A stretch of 9,585 bases of DNA from Actinomycetes bacterium (GTDB lineage: Bacteria; Actinomycetota; Actinomycetes; Actinomycetales; Cellulomonadaceae). Under the pieces are notes generated by a model. It did no database searches. It was not told the origin of the DNA and worked only from the letters and a program-made list of their open reading frames with translations. Shown here piece after piece: positions 1 through 5,020 of the stretch. Position numbers and translations under genes: made by a program. The stretch is taken from positions 1-9,585 of the forward strand of contig JAFABT010000020.1 in NCBI GenBank assembly GCA_023425905.1. The letters run 5' to 3'. Numbering within the stretch: the first letter of the stretch is position 1; each line of letters starts with the position of its first letter.

Positions 1-40
1 CCGCGGCGCTGTCATGCCGGTCTCGTGCTTGGATCGGTCC

Positions 41-1108
41 ATGGGGAGCGCCGACCGCACGAGCCACGAACCCGACGACGCGTGGGTGCAGGACATCCTC
101 GGCCCCGGCTGGTCGAGCACGACCCTCACGGTCGGCCCCGACGTCGGCGACCTCGCCACGCTCGTCCGCCTCGATCGCGCACCCGACGCTCCGCCCGGGC
201 GGGGCGCGGTGCTCTACGTCCACGGCTTCGCGGACTACTTCTTCCAGACGCACCTTGCCGCGGCCTGGGCGGCGCGCGGCTTCGACTTCTACGCGCTTGA
301 CCTGCGCCGGTACGGCAGGTCGTTGCGACCCGGTCAGACGATGGGGTTCACGACGAACCTCCGGGAGTACTTCGTGGAGCTCGACGCCGCGGCCGAGCTC
401 GTACGTGCGCAGCACCATGGCCCGCTCATCGTCCTCGGCCACTCGACGGGCGGGCTCGTCGCAGCGCTCTGGGCCGACCAGCACGGACGCTCCCGGCCCG
501 ACCACCCGCACGCGCACGCGCGCTACGGCGGCCCCGACCTCCTCGTGCTCAACTCACCCTGGCTCGACCTCAACGAGAACGCGTTCCTCAGGACCGTCGG
601 GACCCGCCTCATCGACGGGCTCGGCCGCGTCGCACCACACGCGGTCGTCGGTCACCTCGGGGAGGCCTACCCGCGCAGCCTCCACGCGTCGACGGGCGGT
701 GCATGGACCTTCGACACGACGTGGAAGCCGCTCGACGCCTACCCCGTGCGAGCCGGGTTCATCCGCACCGTCCGGCGAGCGCACGCGCAGGTCGCCCGGG
801 GGCTCGACGTCCCCGTGCCCGTCCTGGTCTGCAGTGCCGCCGCGAGCGGCCGCACGGGTCGCGTCCACCCCCTTCTCGGGGAGACAGACTCGGTGCTCAG
901 CGTCGAGCAGATCCGCGCCCGGGCCCCGCGTCTGGGGCGCGACGTCGAGCTCGCCCCGATCGAGGGTGGCATCCATGACCTCGCGCTGTCCGCCGACGAG
1001 GCGCGTGCGCGGTACCTCACGACGGTCTTCGACTGGGTGGACCGGCGCTGGCCGGCCGATCGGCCCGCAGCCGCGGGCGACGCCGAGCCGCGCCCCGCCG
1101 CTCAGTAG
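41..1108 (+). CDS. alpha/beta hydrolase (serine hydrolase, lysophospholipase/S33-like)
   Basis: Probable soluble serine hydrolase of the alpha/beta fold acting on an ester or similar bond; substrate unknown. Counting from an in-frame ATG at 14, the oxyanion-hole strand reads YVHGFADYF (68-76), the nucleophile elbow is GHSTGG (142-147, Ser144), the likely acid is Asp292 in GETDSVLS, and the catalytic His is His321 in GGIHDL, so the triad looks complete. No signal peptide or membrane segment is seen. I prefer the ATG at 41 (355 residues): the nine codons before it include TTG and GAT, unlike the G/C-ending codons after it, and the fold starts only around DILGPGW. Neither start has a clear Shine-Dalgarno. 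The last residues and the TAG stop lie inside a short duplication shared with the 3' end of the convergent glycosyltransferase. The family call is firm; the specific function is not. Confidence 0.88.
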   Translation: MGSADRTSHEPDDAWVQDILGPGWSSTTLTVGPDVGDLATLVRLDRAPDAPPGRGAVLYVHGFADYFFQTHLAAAWAARGFDFYALDLRRYGRSLRPGQTMGFTTNLREYFVELDAAAELVRAQHHGPLIVLGHSTGGLVAALWADQHGRSRPDHPHAHARYGGPDLLVLNSPWLDLNENAFLRTVGTRLIDGLGRVAPHAVVGHLGEAYPRSLHASTGGAWTFDTTWKPLDAYPVRAGFIRTVRRAHAQVARGLDVPVPVLVCSAAASGRTGRVHPLLGETDSVLSVEQIRARAPRLGRDVELAPIEGGIHDLALSADEARARYLTTVFDWVDRRWPADRPAAAGDAEPRPAAQ

Positions 1109-1161
1109 GTCGCGGCGGCGCTCAGGGGGTTCCGGCCGCGCTCAGTACGTCGCGGCGGCGC
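1099..1161. repeat. 40-bp-period direct repeat across two convergent gene ends
   Basis: Bases 1099-1121 and 1139-1161 are identical over 23 positions except one (G1108 versus C1148). The right copy encodes the C-terminal Ala-Ala-Thr-Tyr-stop of the minus-strand glycosyltransferase. The left copy spells the same residues and stop on the minus strand, and its one difference is a synonymous Thr codon change. On the plus strand the left copy supplies the TAG stop of the hydrolase gene. A local tandem duplication is the simplest reading. Confidence 0.8.
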
Positions 1162-2254
1162 GCTGGATCTTGCGGCGGGCACCCACGCGTGCGCTCAGCG
1201 CCTTCGTGCCGGGCTGCGTCGACCAGTGCTCGTAGAGCTTGACGACGTCGCGGGCCACGGTGCTCGCGGCGTAGCGCTGCACGGCGCGGCCGGCGCGGTC
1301 GGCGTAGGACTCGCGGAGCACCTCGTTGTCACGGAGGGCGGCGATGTGGGCGACGTACTCCTCCGTCGTGCGGGCCTTGAGGTAGGAGTCCGGCACGGCG
1401 CCGAAGACCTCGGCGAACACCGGGATGTCGCTCAGCACGACGGGCAGGCCTGCGAAGGCGGCCTCGACGGGCGCCATTCCGAAGGTCTCGTGCCGGGACG
1501 GGAAGAGGAAGGCGTCTGCGGCGTGCAGGTGCTGGATGACGCCCTCGCGTGACATCTGCCCGGGGAAGTGCGCGTTCGCCGGACGCTCGGCGACGGTGCG
1601 GCGCATCTCTGAGCGCCCGTCGGACATCGCACCGAAGATCACACCGCCGACCCAGACGAATCGCACGTCGGGCAGCGCGCGGGCGGTCGCGACGAAGTGG
1701 TCGACGCCCTTGCGAGGCTGCAGCTGGCCGACCGTGACGACGGTGAAGTCGTTCGGCCCGTAGCCCTCGGCCGCGCGCGCCGCCGCACGCTGCTCGGGCG
1801 TCGCGCGGAACGGCTTGTCGCCGACGGCGTTCGGCACGACCTCGATCGGGGTCCGCACGCCGATGTCGCGCAGCTCCTGCGCCGTGTTCGCGCTCACGGC
1901 GATGATGACGTCGGCCTGGGAGTAGAAGTAGCGGACGTAGGAGTCGAACGCCTTGCCGTAGAGGCCCACCCCCTTGAGCGAGCCGCGCAGCGTCCCCGCA
2001 GTGACGTGCGCCGACGCGACGCGCAGGCCGCCGTGCCGCATGAGGCGGCGCAGCGACTCCGGGCCGACCGTGTGGACGTGGAGCACGCCGTCCGACCAAG
2101 GGGTGTTGAGGCCGACCGTGTACCCGAGCTCACGCTGGGCACCGACCATGTCGAGGAACGCCGTATGGACGCCATGGCCCTGCACGGAGTCCATGCTCTC
2201 CGAGTAGTGCGTGATGCGGTCGAACGGCTGCGGCTGGTACGTCACGCTCGCCAC
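1142..2254 (-). CDS. GT4-family glycosyltransferase, LafB-like glycolipid synthase type
   Basis: Retaining GT-B glycosyltransferase that probably transfers a sugar from a nucleotide sugar to an acceptor at the inner membrane face. Visible in the 370 residues: an N-terminal strand and loop RITHYSES...QGHGVHTAF (13-33) followed by LHVHTVGP (58-65), a linker VPNAVGDKPF (140-149), the donor-binding strand VGQLQPRKGVDHF (175-187) with the Arg-Lys pair, and the GT4 signature HETFGMAPVE with Glu256 and Glu264 (E-x7-E). The N-terminal pattern (GxGV, then HxHT) recalls LafB/diacylglycerol glucosyltransferase-type enzymes, where the acceptor is a glycosyl-diacylglycerol; that acceptor is inference. No hydrophobic segment is seen. 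The start is GTG at 2254; a GTG at 2245 is an alternative, and no strong Shine-Dalgarno separates them. It converges with the hydrolase and diverges from trmB. A CRP-type palindrome sits 11 bases upstream of the start. Confidence 0.88.
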   Translation of the reverse strand: MASVTYQPQPFDRITHYSESMDSVQGHGVHTAFLDMVGAQRELGYTVGLNTPWSDGVLHVHTVGPESLRRLMRHGGLRVASAHVTAGTLRGSLKGVGLYGKAFDSYVRYFYSQADVIIAVSANTAQELRDIGVRTPIEVVPNAVGDKPFRATPEQRAAARAAEGYGPNDFTVVTVGQLQPRKGVDHFVATARALPDVRFVWVGGVIFGAMSDGRSEMRRTVAERPANAHFPGQMSREGVIQHLHAADAFLFPSRHETFGMAPVEAAFAGLPVVLSDIPVFAEVFGAVPDSYLKARTTEEYVAHIAALRDNEVLRESYADRAGRAVQRYAASTVARDVVKLYEHWSTQPGTKALSARVGARRKIQRAAATY

Positions 2255-2264
2255 TGTATCGAGT

Positions 2265-2280
2265 CGTGACCGCAGTCACG
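2265..2280. promoter_or_regulatory. CRP/GlxR-type palindromic operator
   Basis: CGTGACCGCAGTCACG is a perfect 6-bp inverted repeat. Its core is GTGA (2266-2269), six bases, TCAC (2276-2279), the half-site arrangement recognised by CRP/GlxR proteins (TGTGA-N6-TCACA). It lies between the candidate glycosyltransferase promoter (2295-2323) and the start codon, about 15 bases downstream of the -10, a position that would suit repression. The regulator is inferred; TetR- or MarR-type dyads can look similar. Confidence 0.5.
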
Positions 2281-2294
2281 TCCGCCTGGGGTCG

Positions 2295-2323
2295 CACATA
2301 CGAATGGTTCTTCTGGGCGACAA
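2295..2323 (-). promoter_or_regulatory. candidate promoter of the glycosyltransferase gene
   Basis: On the minus strand TTGTCG (2323-2318) and TATGTG (2300-2295) are separated by exactly 17 bases. The -35 box matches the vegetative consensus at four of six positions and the -10 at three of six. Transcription would begin near 2288 and give a leader of roughly 35 bases containing the 2265-2280 palindrome. Judged from spacing and partial matches only. Confidence 0.3.
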
Positions 2324-2374
2324 CCGCCCTGCCACCCGGCGTGGCCGGGGGCGGGGACGCGTGCGCCAGAGGAC

Positions 2375-2380
2375 TACGCT
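2375..2380 (+). promoter_or_regulatory. trmB: candidate -10 box for a leaderless trmB transcript
   Basis: TACGCT fits the actinobacterial TANNNT pattern and ends nine bases before the trmB ATG at 2390. There is no Shine-Dalgarno between them. Transcription would begin at or within a few bases of the ATG, giving a leaderless or nearly leaderless mRNA. No good -35 box is visible 17-18 bases upstream. Confidence 0.35.
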
Positions 2381-2389
2381 GCCCGCATC

Positions 2390-3127
2390 ATGACGGTCCC
2401 CGACGACTTCCGGCACGCACCCATCGAGGCGGGGGGCGCCCTGCGGACGTTCCACCCGAGGCGCAGCCCGCTCGGGCGCCGGCGGGCCGACGCGCTTGCC
2501 CGGCTGTGGCCGCTGCTCGGGTTCTCCGTGCACGACGCCGCCCTCGGCGCCACCCCGCTCGACGCGGCCGGCCATCTCGACCAGCTCGCCCTGTTCGGGC
2601 GGCAGGCGCCGCTCGTCCTCGAGATCGGCTCAGGCATGGGCGAGGCGACGGCGGCGATGGCTGCCGCGGACCCGACGCGTGACTACCTCGCGGTCGAGGC
2701 GCACCTGCCGGGGATCGCGAGCCTCCTCGGCCTCGTCGAGGACCACGACCTCCACAACGTCCGCGTCGCGCACGGCGACGCGCTCCGCCTCGTCGAGGAC
2801 GCGATCGCGCCGGGGTCTCTCGACGCCGTCCACGTGTTCTTCGCCGACCCGTGGCCCAAGGCGCGTCACCACAAACGGCGCATCATCCGCGACGACGTCG
2901 TCGAGCTGCTCGCGTCGCGGCTGCGCCCGGGTGGTGTGCTCCACTGCGCGACGGACTGGGCGGACTACGCCGAGCAGATGCTCGACGTCCTCGAGCGATG
3001 CACCTCCCTCGTGGGGTCGCCCGCGGGCTACGCACCGCGTCCCGCGCACCGGCCGGTGACGAAGTTCGAGCGACGCGGTCTCGACCTCGGCCACGAGGTC
3101 CGCGACCTCGTCTACGCCCGTCGGTGA
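2390..3127 (+). CDS. trmB: tRNA (guanine-N7-)-methyltransferase TrmB
   Basis: Methylates N7 of guanosine 46 in the variable loop of tRNAs using S-adenosylmethionine; a soluble housekeeping enzyme. The 245 residues hold the full family set: the SAM-binding motif LEIGSGMGE (77-85), the acidic end of strand two in AVEAH (Glu103), GDA with Asp130, the diagnostic FADPWPKARHHKRR (151-164), CATDWADYAEQM (186-197), and the C-terminal TKFERRG (224-230). Length is within the usual range; the roughly 60-residue N-terminal extension before the Rossmann core is rich in Arg and Pro (HPRRSPLGRRRADAL, 22-36) and could contact tRNA. The ATG at 2390 is the only sensible start, 10 bases after a TACGCT box and without a Shine-Dalgarno. 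It stands alone, divergent from the glycosyltransferase and followed by the csp leader after 225 bases. Confidence 0.95.
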   Translation: MTVPDDFRHAPIEAGGALRTFHPRRSPLGRRRADALARLWPLLGFSVHDAALGATPLDAAGHLDQLALFGRQAPLVLEIGSGMGEATAAMAAADPTRDYLAVEAHLPGIASLLGLVEDHDLHNVRVAHGDALRLVEDAIAPGSLDAVHVFFADPWPKARHHKRRIIRDDVVELLASRLRPGGVLHCATDWADYAEQMLDVLERCTSLVGSPAGYAPRPAHRPVTKFERRGLDLGHEVRDLVYARR

Positions 3128-3200
3128 GCCGTCACGACGCCCACAGGTCCTGCTCTCCGCCCTGCGCGGCGCGCTATGGCGCTTTGCTCCGCGACGTGAG

Positions 3201-3206
3201 TACACT
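3201..3206 (+). promoter_or_regulatory. weak candidate -10 box of the cold-shock gene
   Basis: TACACT fits TANNNT and would place transcription start near 3213, giving a leader of about 140 bases, similar to the long leaders of known csp genes. No convincing -35 box is at the right distance. A 6-bp inverted repeat, CACTGC (3203-3208) with GCAGTG (3219-3224), overlaps it. The call rests on position and base pattern only. Confidence 0.2.
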
Positions 3207-3232
3207 GCGGGGGAAGTTGCAGTGCATCGCAT

Positions 3233-3345
3233 GTCACGACCGCGCGGGCCCAGGCCTGACGGAGCTTGTTCTTCAAGAGGCTGACACGAATCACCGTGAC
3301 ACGCGGTCCCCGAGGTGGGGATCGTCCGATTGACTCTTGAAGGAG
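3233..3345 (+). promoter_or_regulatory. structured 5' leader of csp that can hide its ribosome binding site
   Basis: Bases 3269-3279 (TTCTTCAAGAG) can pair with 3334-3344 (CTCTTGAAGGA): ten Watson-Crick pairs and one G-U over eleven positions without a bulge. The right arm contains most of the GAAGGAG Shine-Dalgarno at 3339-3345. Inside the 54-base loop a hairpin forms between 3303-3311 and 3317-3325 (core TCCCC/GGGGA). A competing helix, GACCGCG (3238-3244) with CGCGGTC (3302-3308), encloses only the left arm of the long stem, so the two cannot coexist without a pseudoknot. This looks like a two-state RNA controlling translation. Pairings are seen by eye; no folding energy was computed. Confidence 0.55.
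3339..3345 (+). promoter_or_regulatory. ribosome binding site that sets the csp start
   Basis: GAAGGAG ends seven bases before the ATG at 3353 but only one base before the in-frame ATG at 3347. Normal spacing therefore selects 3353. The site is paired in the proposed leader stem. Confidence 0.85.
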
Positions 3346-3352
3346 CATGACA

Positions 3353-3556
3353 ATGGCTACTGGCACCGTGAAGTGGTTCAACGCTGAGAAGGGCTTCGGC
3401 TTCATCGCCCCCGAGGACGGCTCCGCTGACGTCTTCGCCCACTACTCCGCGATCCAGTCGAGCGGCTACCGCTCGCTCGATGAGAACCAGAAGGTCGAGT
3501 TCGACATCACGCAGGGCCCCAAGGGCCCGCAGGCGGAGAACATTCGCCCCCTCTGA
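3353..3556 (+). CDS. cspA: cold-shock domain protein (CspA family)
   Basis: Small single-stranded nucleic-acid-binding protein acting as an RNA chaperone in the cytoplasm. The 67 residues form one cold-shock domain: GTVKWFNAEKGFGFI (4-18) with RNP1 KGFGFI at 13-18, RNP2 VFAHYSAI at 27-34, and the closing GPKGPQAENI (56-65). RNP2 has Ala and Tyr where many family members read VFVHFSAI, a conservative change. The start is the ATG at 3353; the upstream ATG at 3347 is too close to the Shine-Dalgarno and would only add Met-Thr. The gene is monocistronic, with a long structured leader before it and a strong hairpin terminator 40 bases after its stop, as expected for an abundant, post-transcriptionally controlled csp. 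The symbol names the family; csp paralogues cannot be told apart from this window. Confidence 0.95.
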   Translation: MATGTVKWFNAEKGFGFIAPEDGSADVFAHYSAIQSSGYRSLDENQKVEFDITQGPKGPQAENIRPL

Positions 3557-3595
3557 TGCACCGCGACTGATCACCCTCGGGTGACCTGACGCACC

Positions 3596-3629
3596 CAAGA
3601 GCCCCGGTCCTCACGGACCGGGGCTCTTG
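3596..3629 (+). terminator. intrinsic-type terminator of csp
   Basis: A perfect 15-bp stem (3596-3610 with 3615-3629) closed by a TCAC tetraloop lies 40 bases after the csp stop. The T residues are few and partly within the stem (CTCTTGTCG), as is common in GC-rich actinobacteria. It sits between convergent genes, but on the minus strand no T-rich tract follows, so it mainly serves csp. A smaller hairpin, TCACC-CTCG-GGTGA, lies at 3571-3584. Confidence 0.85.
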
Positions 3630-3673
3630 TCGTCGGTGCTCAGCCAGCCTGGCGGCTCAGCGATCGAGAACGA

Positions 3674-3841
3674 TCAGTCCACGACGTCCTTGACGTCGTC
3701 GCCGACCTTCTTGACCTCGGCCTTCGCCTGGTCGACCTTGCCTTCGGCGACGAGCTTGTCGTTGTCCGTCGCCTCGCCGATCTTCTCCTTGGCCTTGCCT
3801 GCGAGGCCTTCGCCCTCATGCTTGATCTTGTCGAGACCCAT
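3674..3841 (-). CDS. CsbD-family small stress protein
   Basis: A 55-residue, highly charged, soluble protein matching the CsbD-like family: MGLDKIKHEGEGLAGKAKEK followed by IGEATDNDKLVAEGKVDQAK and an acidic/Lys-rich tail ending KDVVD. The pattern K-x-K-E-x-x-G-x-A-T-x-x-x-x-L-x-x-E-G-K is the family hallmark. In Bacillus, csbD belongs to the sigma-B general stress regulon, and many homologues are stress-induced; the molecular role is unknown. The start is set by a perfect AGGAGG six bases upstream (3848-3853); the reading frame stays open further upstream, but that Arg-rich stretch is not coding. It lies 141 bases downstream of the dehydrogenase on the same strand, so it may be co-transcribed or have its own promoter; I could not pick one. 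It converges with csp. Confidence 0.88.
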   Translation of the reverse strand: MGLDKIKHEGEGLAGKAKEKIGEATDNDKLVAEGKVDQAKAEVKKVGDDVKDVVD

Positions 3842-3847
3842 GGTCGT

Positions 3848-3853
3848 CCTCCT
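3848..3853 (-). promoter_or_regulatory. ribosome binding site that sets the CsbD start
   Basis: On the minus strand AGGAGG is followed by six bases (ACGACC) and the ATG at 3841. It excludes the longer open frame that begins farther upstream. Confidence 0.85.
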
Positions 3854-3982
3854 CGTTCTCGTCGTGACCGACCGCCCCTGGACGGGACGATCGTTCTCTT
3901 CGACCGTACGTCGGCGTGAGGTCCGTCGCACGGCGAGCGGCGCTGGCGCTGGCTCGCGCGGGAACGGTCTGGCACCGCCGCC

Positions 3983-4843
3983 TCACATGGTCGGACGCCC
4001 ACCGGTGACGCCGAGGACCGTCCCCGAGACGTAGCTCGCGTCGCTCGGTGACGCGAGGAACACGAAGGCCGGCGCCACCTCGGCAGGGTGCCCCGCACGT
4101 CCGAGCGGCACGTCCTGCCCGAAGGTCGTGAGGCGCTCGGCCTCCTGCGTCGCGGGCTGCAGCGGCGTCCAGATCGGCCCGGGGGCAACGGCGTTGACGC
4201 GGATGCCGCGCTCACCGAGCTGGTCGGCGAGGTTCGTCGTGATGTTGTTGATCGCTGCCTTCGTCGAGGCGTAGTCGATGAGCTTCGCGGACGGCTCGTA
4301 GGCCTGGATCGACGTCGTGTTGATGATCGACGAGCCCTCCTTGAGGTGCGGCAGCGCCTGCTGGGTCACCCAGAGCAGCGCGTAGAGGTTCGTCTTGAGG
4401 ATCGTGTCCATCTCCTCGGTCGCGACGTCCTCGATGCCCGTCCGGCGCGCCCACTGCGTGCCCGCGTTGTTCACGAGGACGTCAAGGCCGCCGAGCGCGG
4501 CGACCGCGTCGTCGACGAGCCCGCGCGCCTGCGCCTCGTCCCGGAGGTCGCACGGGAAGAGGTGGGCGGCCCGCCCGGCGTCCCGCACGAGTCTCGCGGT
4601 GTCCTCCGCGTCGTCCTGCTCCTCGGGCAGGTAGGCGAGGGCGACGTCGGCGCCCTCGCGGGCGTAGGCGATCGCGACCGCGCGGCCGATGCCGGAGTCC
4701 CCGCCCGTGATGAGGGCACGCAGGCCCTGGAGGCGGCCGGAGCCACGGTAGGAGTCCTCGCCGTGGTCGGGCTCGGGGATCATCGCGTCCGTGTCGCCGG
4801 GCGGGTCTTGGGTCTGGGCGGGGAAGGAGGGGGTGTCGTTCAT
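3983..4843 (-). CDS. SDR-family oxidoreductase, general stress protein 39 / YhxC type
   Basis: NAD(P)-dependent short-chain dehydrogenase/reductase, cytoplasmic, substrate unknown. From the ATG at 4843 it has 286 residues: a roughly 40-residue N-terminal extension rich in Pro and acidic residues ending SYRGSGRLQG (31-40), as in the stress-protein-39/YhxC subgroup; the nucleotide-binding TGGDSGIG (46-53); NNAG (125-128); and the full catalytic set Asn152, Ser178, Tyr191 and Lys195 in YASTK. Downstream it has NAVAPGPIWTPLQP (217-230) and a C-terminus ending VTGGRPTM. A GTG at 4852 is in frame, but it overlaps the Shine-Dalgarno AGAGG (4852-4856), which sits eight bases before the ATG, so the ATG is chosen. 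It lies downstream of glgP but behind that gene's terminator, and upstream of the CsbD gene; Bacillus relatives of both are general stress proteins. Confidence 0.93.
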   Translation of the reverse strand: MNDTPSFPAQTQDPPGDTDAMIPEPDHGEDSYRGSGRLQGLRALITGGDSGIGRAVAIAYAREGADVALAYLPEEQDDAEDTARLVRDAGRAAHLFPCDLRDEAQARGLVDDAVAALGGLDVLVNNAGTQWARRTGIEDVATEEMDTILKTNLYALLWVTQQALPHLKEGSSIINTTSIQAYEPSAKLIDYASTKAAINNITTNLADQLGERGIRVNAVAPGPIWTPLQPATQEAERLTTFGQDVPLGRAGHPAEVAPAFVFLASPSDASYVSGTVLGVTGGRPTM

Positions 4844-4851
4844 CGTCGTCA

Positions 4852-4856
4852 CCTCT
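4852..4856 (-). promoter_or_regulatory. ribosome binding site that sets the dehydrogenase start
   Basis: AGAGG on the minus strand lies eight bases before the ATG at 4843 and overlaps the alternative GTG at 4852, which it rules out. Confidence 0.7.
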
Positions 4857-4957
4857 CGTGGCTCAGGCAGGCCGCGCCGCAGAGGGGCACGGCCGTGGGG
4901 TCCTCTCCATCGTCGGTCGACGGCGCGCCGGTCGCATCCGGGCGAGCGGCACGACGA

Positions 4958-4997
4958 CGAGGCCCGCCCTCCCGCAGTGGCGGGGGGACGGGCCTCG
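4958..4997 (-). terminator. intrinsic-type terminator of glgP
   Basis: CGAGGCCCG (4958-4966) pairs with CGGGCCTCG (4989-4997). The stem continues inward from 4968-4975 to 4980-4987 after one C-A mismatch and includes one T-G pair, closing on a 4-base loop at 4976-4979. The stem is about 17 bp and starts 23 bases after the glgP stop. The following minus-strand bases (TCGTCGTGCC) are only weakly T-rich, as usual in GC-rich actinobacteria. It separates glgP from the dehydrogenase. Confidence 0.8.
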
Positions 4998-5020
4998 ATC
5001 GTGCGCGTCGGGTGCGTCGA

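Noticed and set aside
1109..1141. A terminator between the convergent hydrolase and glycosyltransferase.
   Set aside because: The short complementary CGCCG/CGGCG runs come from the duplication and GC content; there is no clean stem with a T tract.
2630..3598. A 322-codon minus-strand frame opposite trmB and csp.
   Set aside because: It overlaps two unmistakable genes and the csp leader and shows no family motif; it is a codon-bias shadow.
3842..3931. A 30-residue N-terminal extension of the CsbD-family protein.
   Set aside because: It is Arg/Thr-rich and unlike the family, and a perfect AGGAGG lies six bases before the ATG at 3841.
4844..4957. A 15-codon minus-strand ORF upstream of the dehydrogenase as a possible leader peptide.
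   Set aside because: It has no Shine-Dalgarno, no codon run suggesting attenuation and no terminator/antiterminator pair; likely chance.
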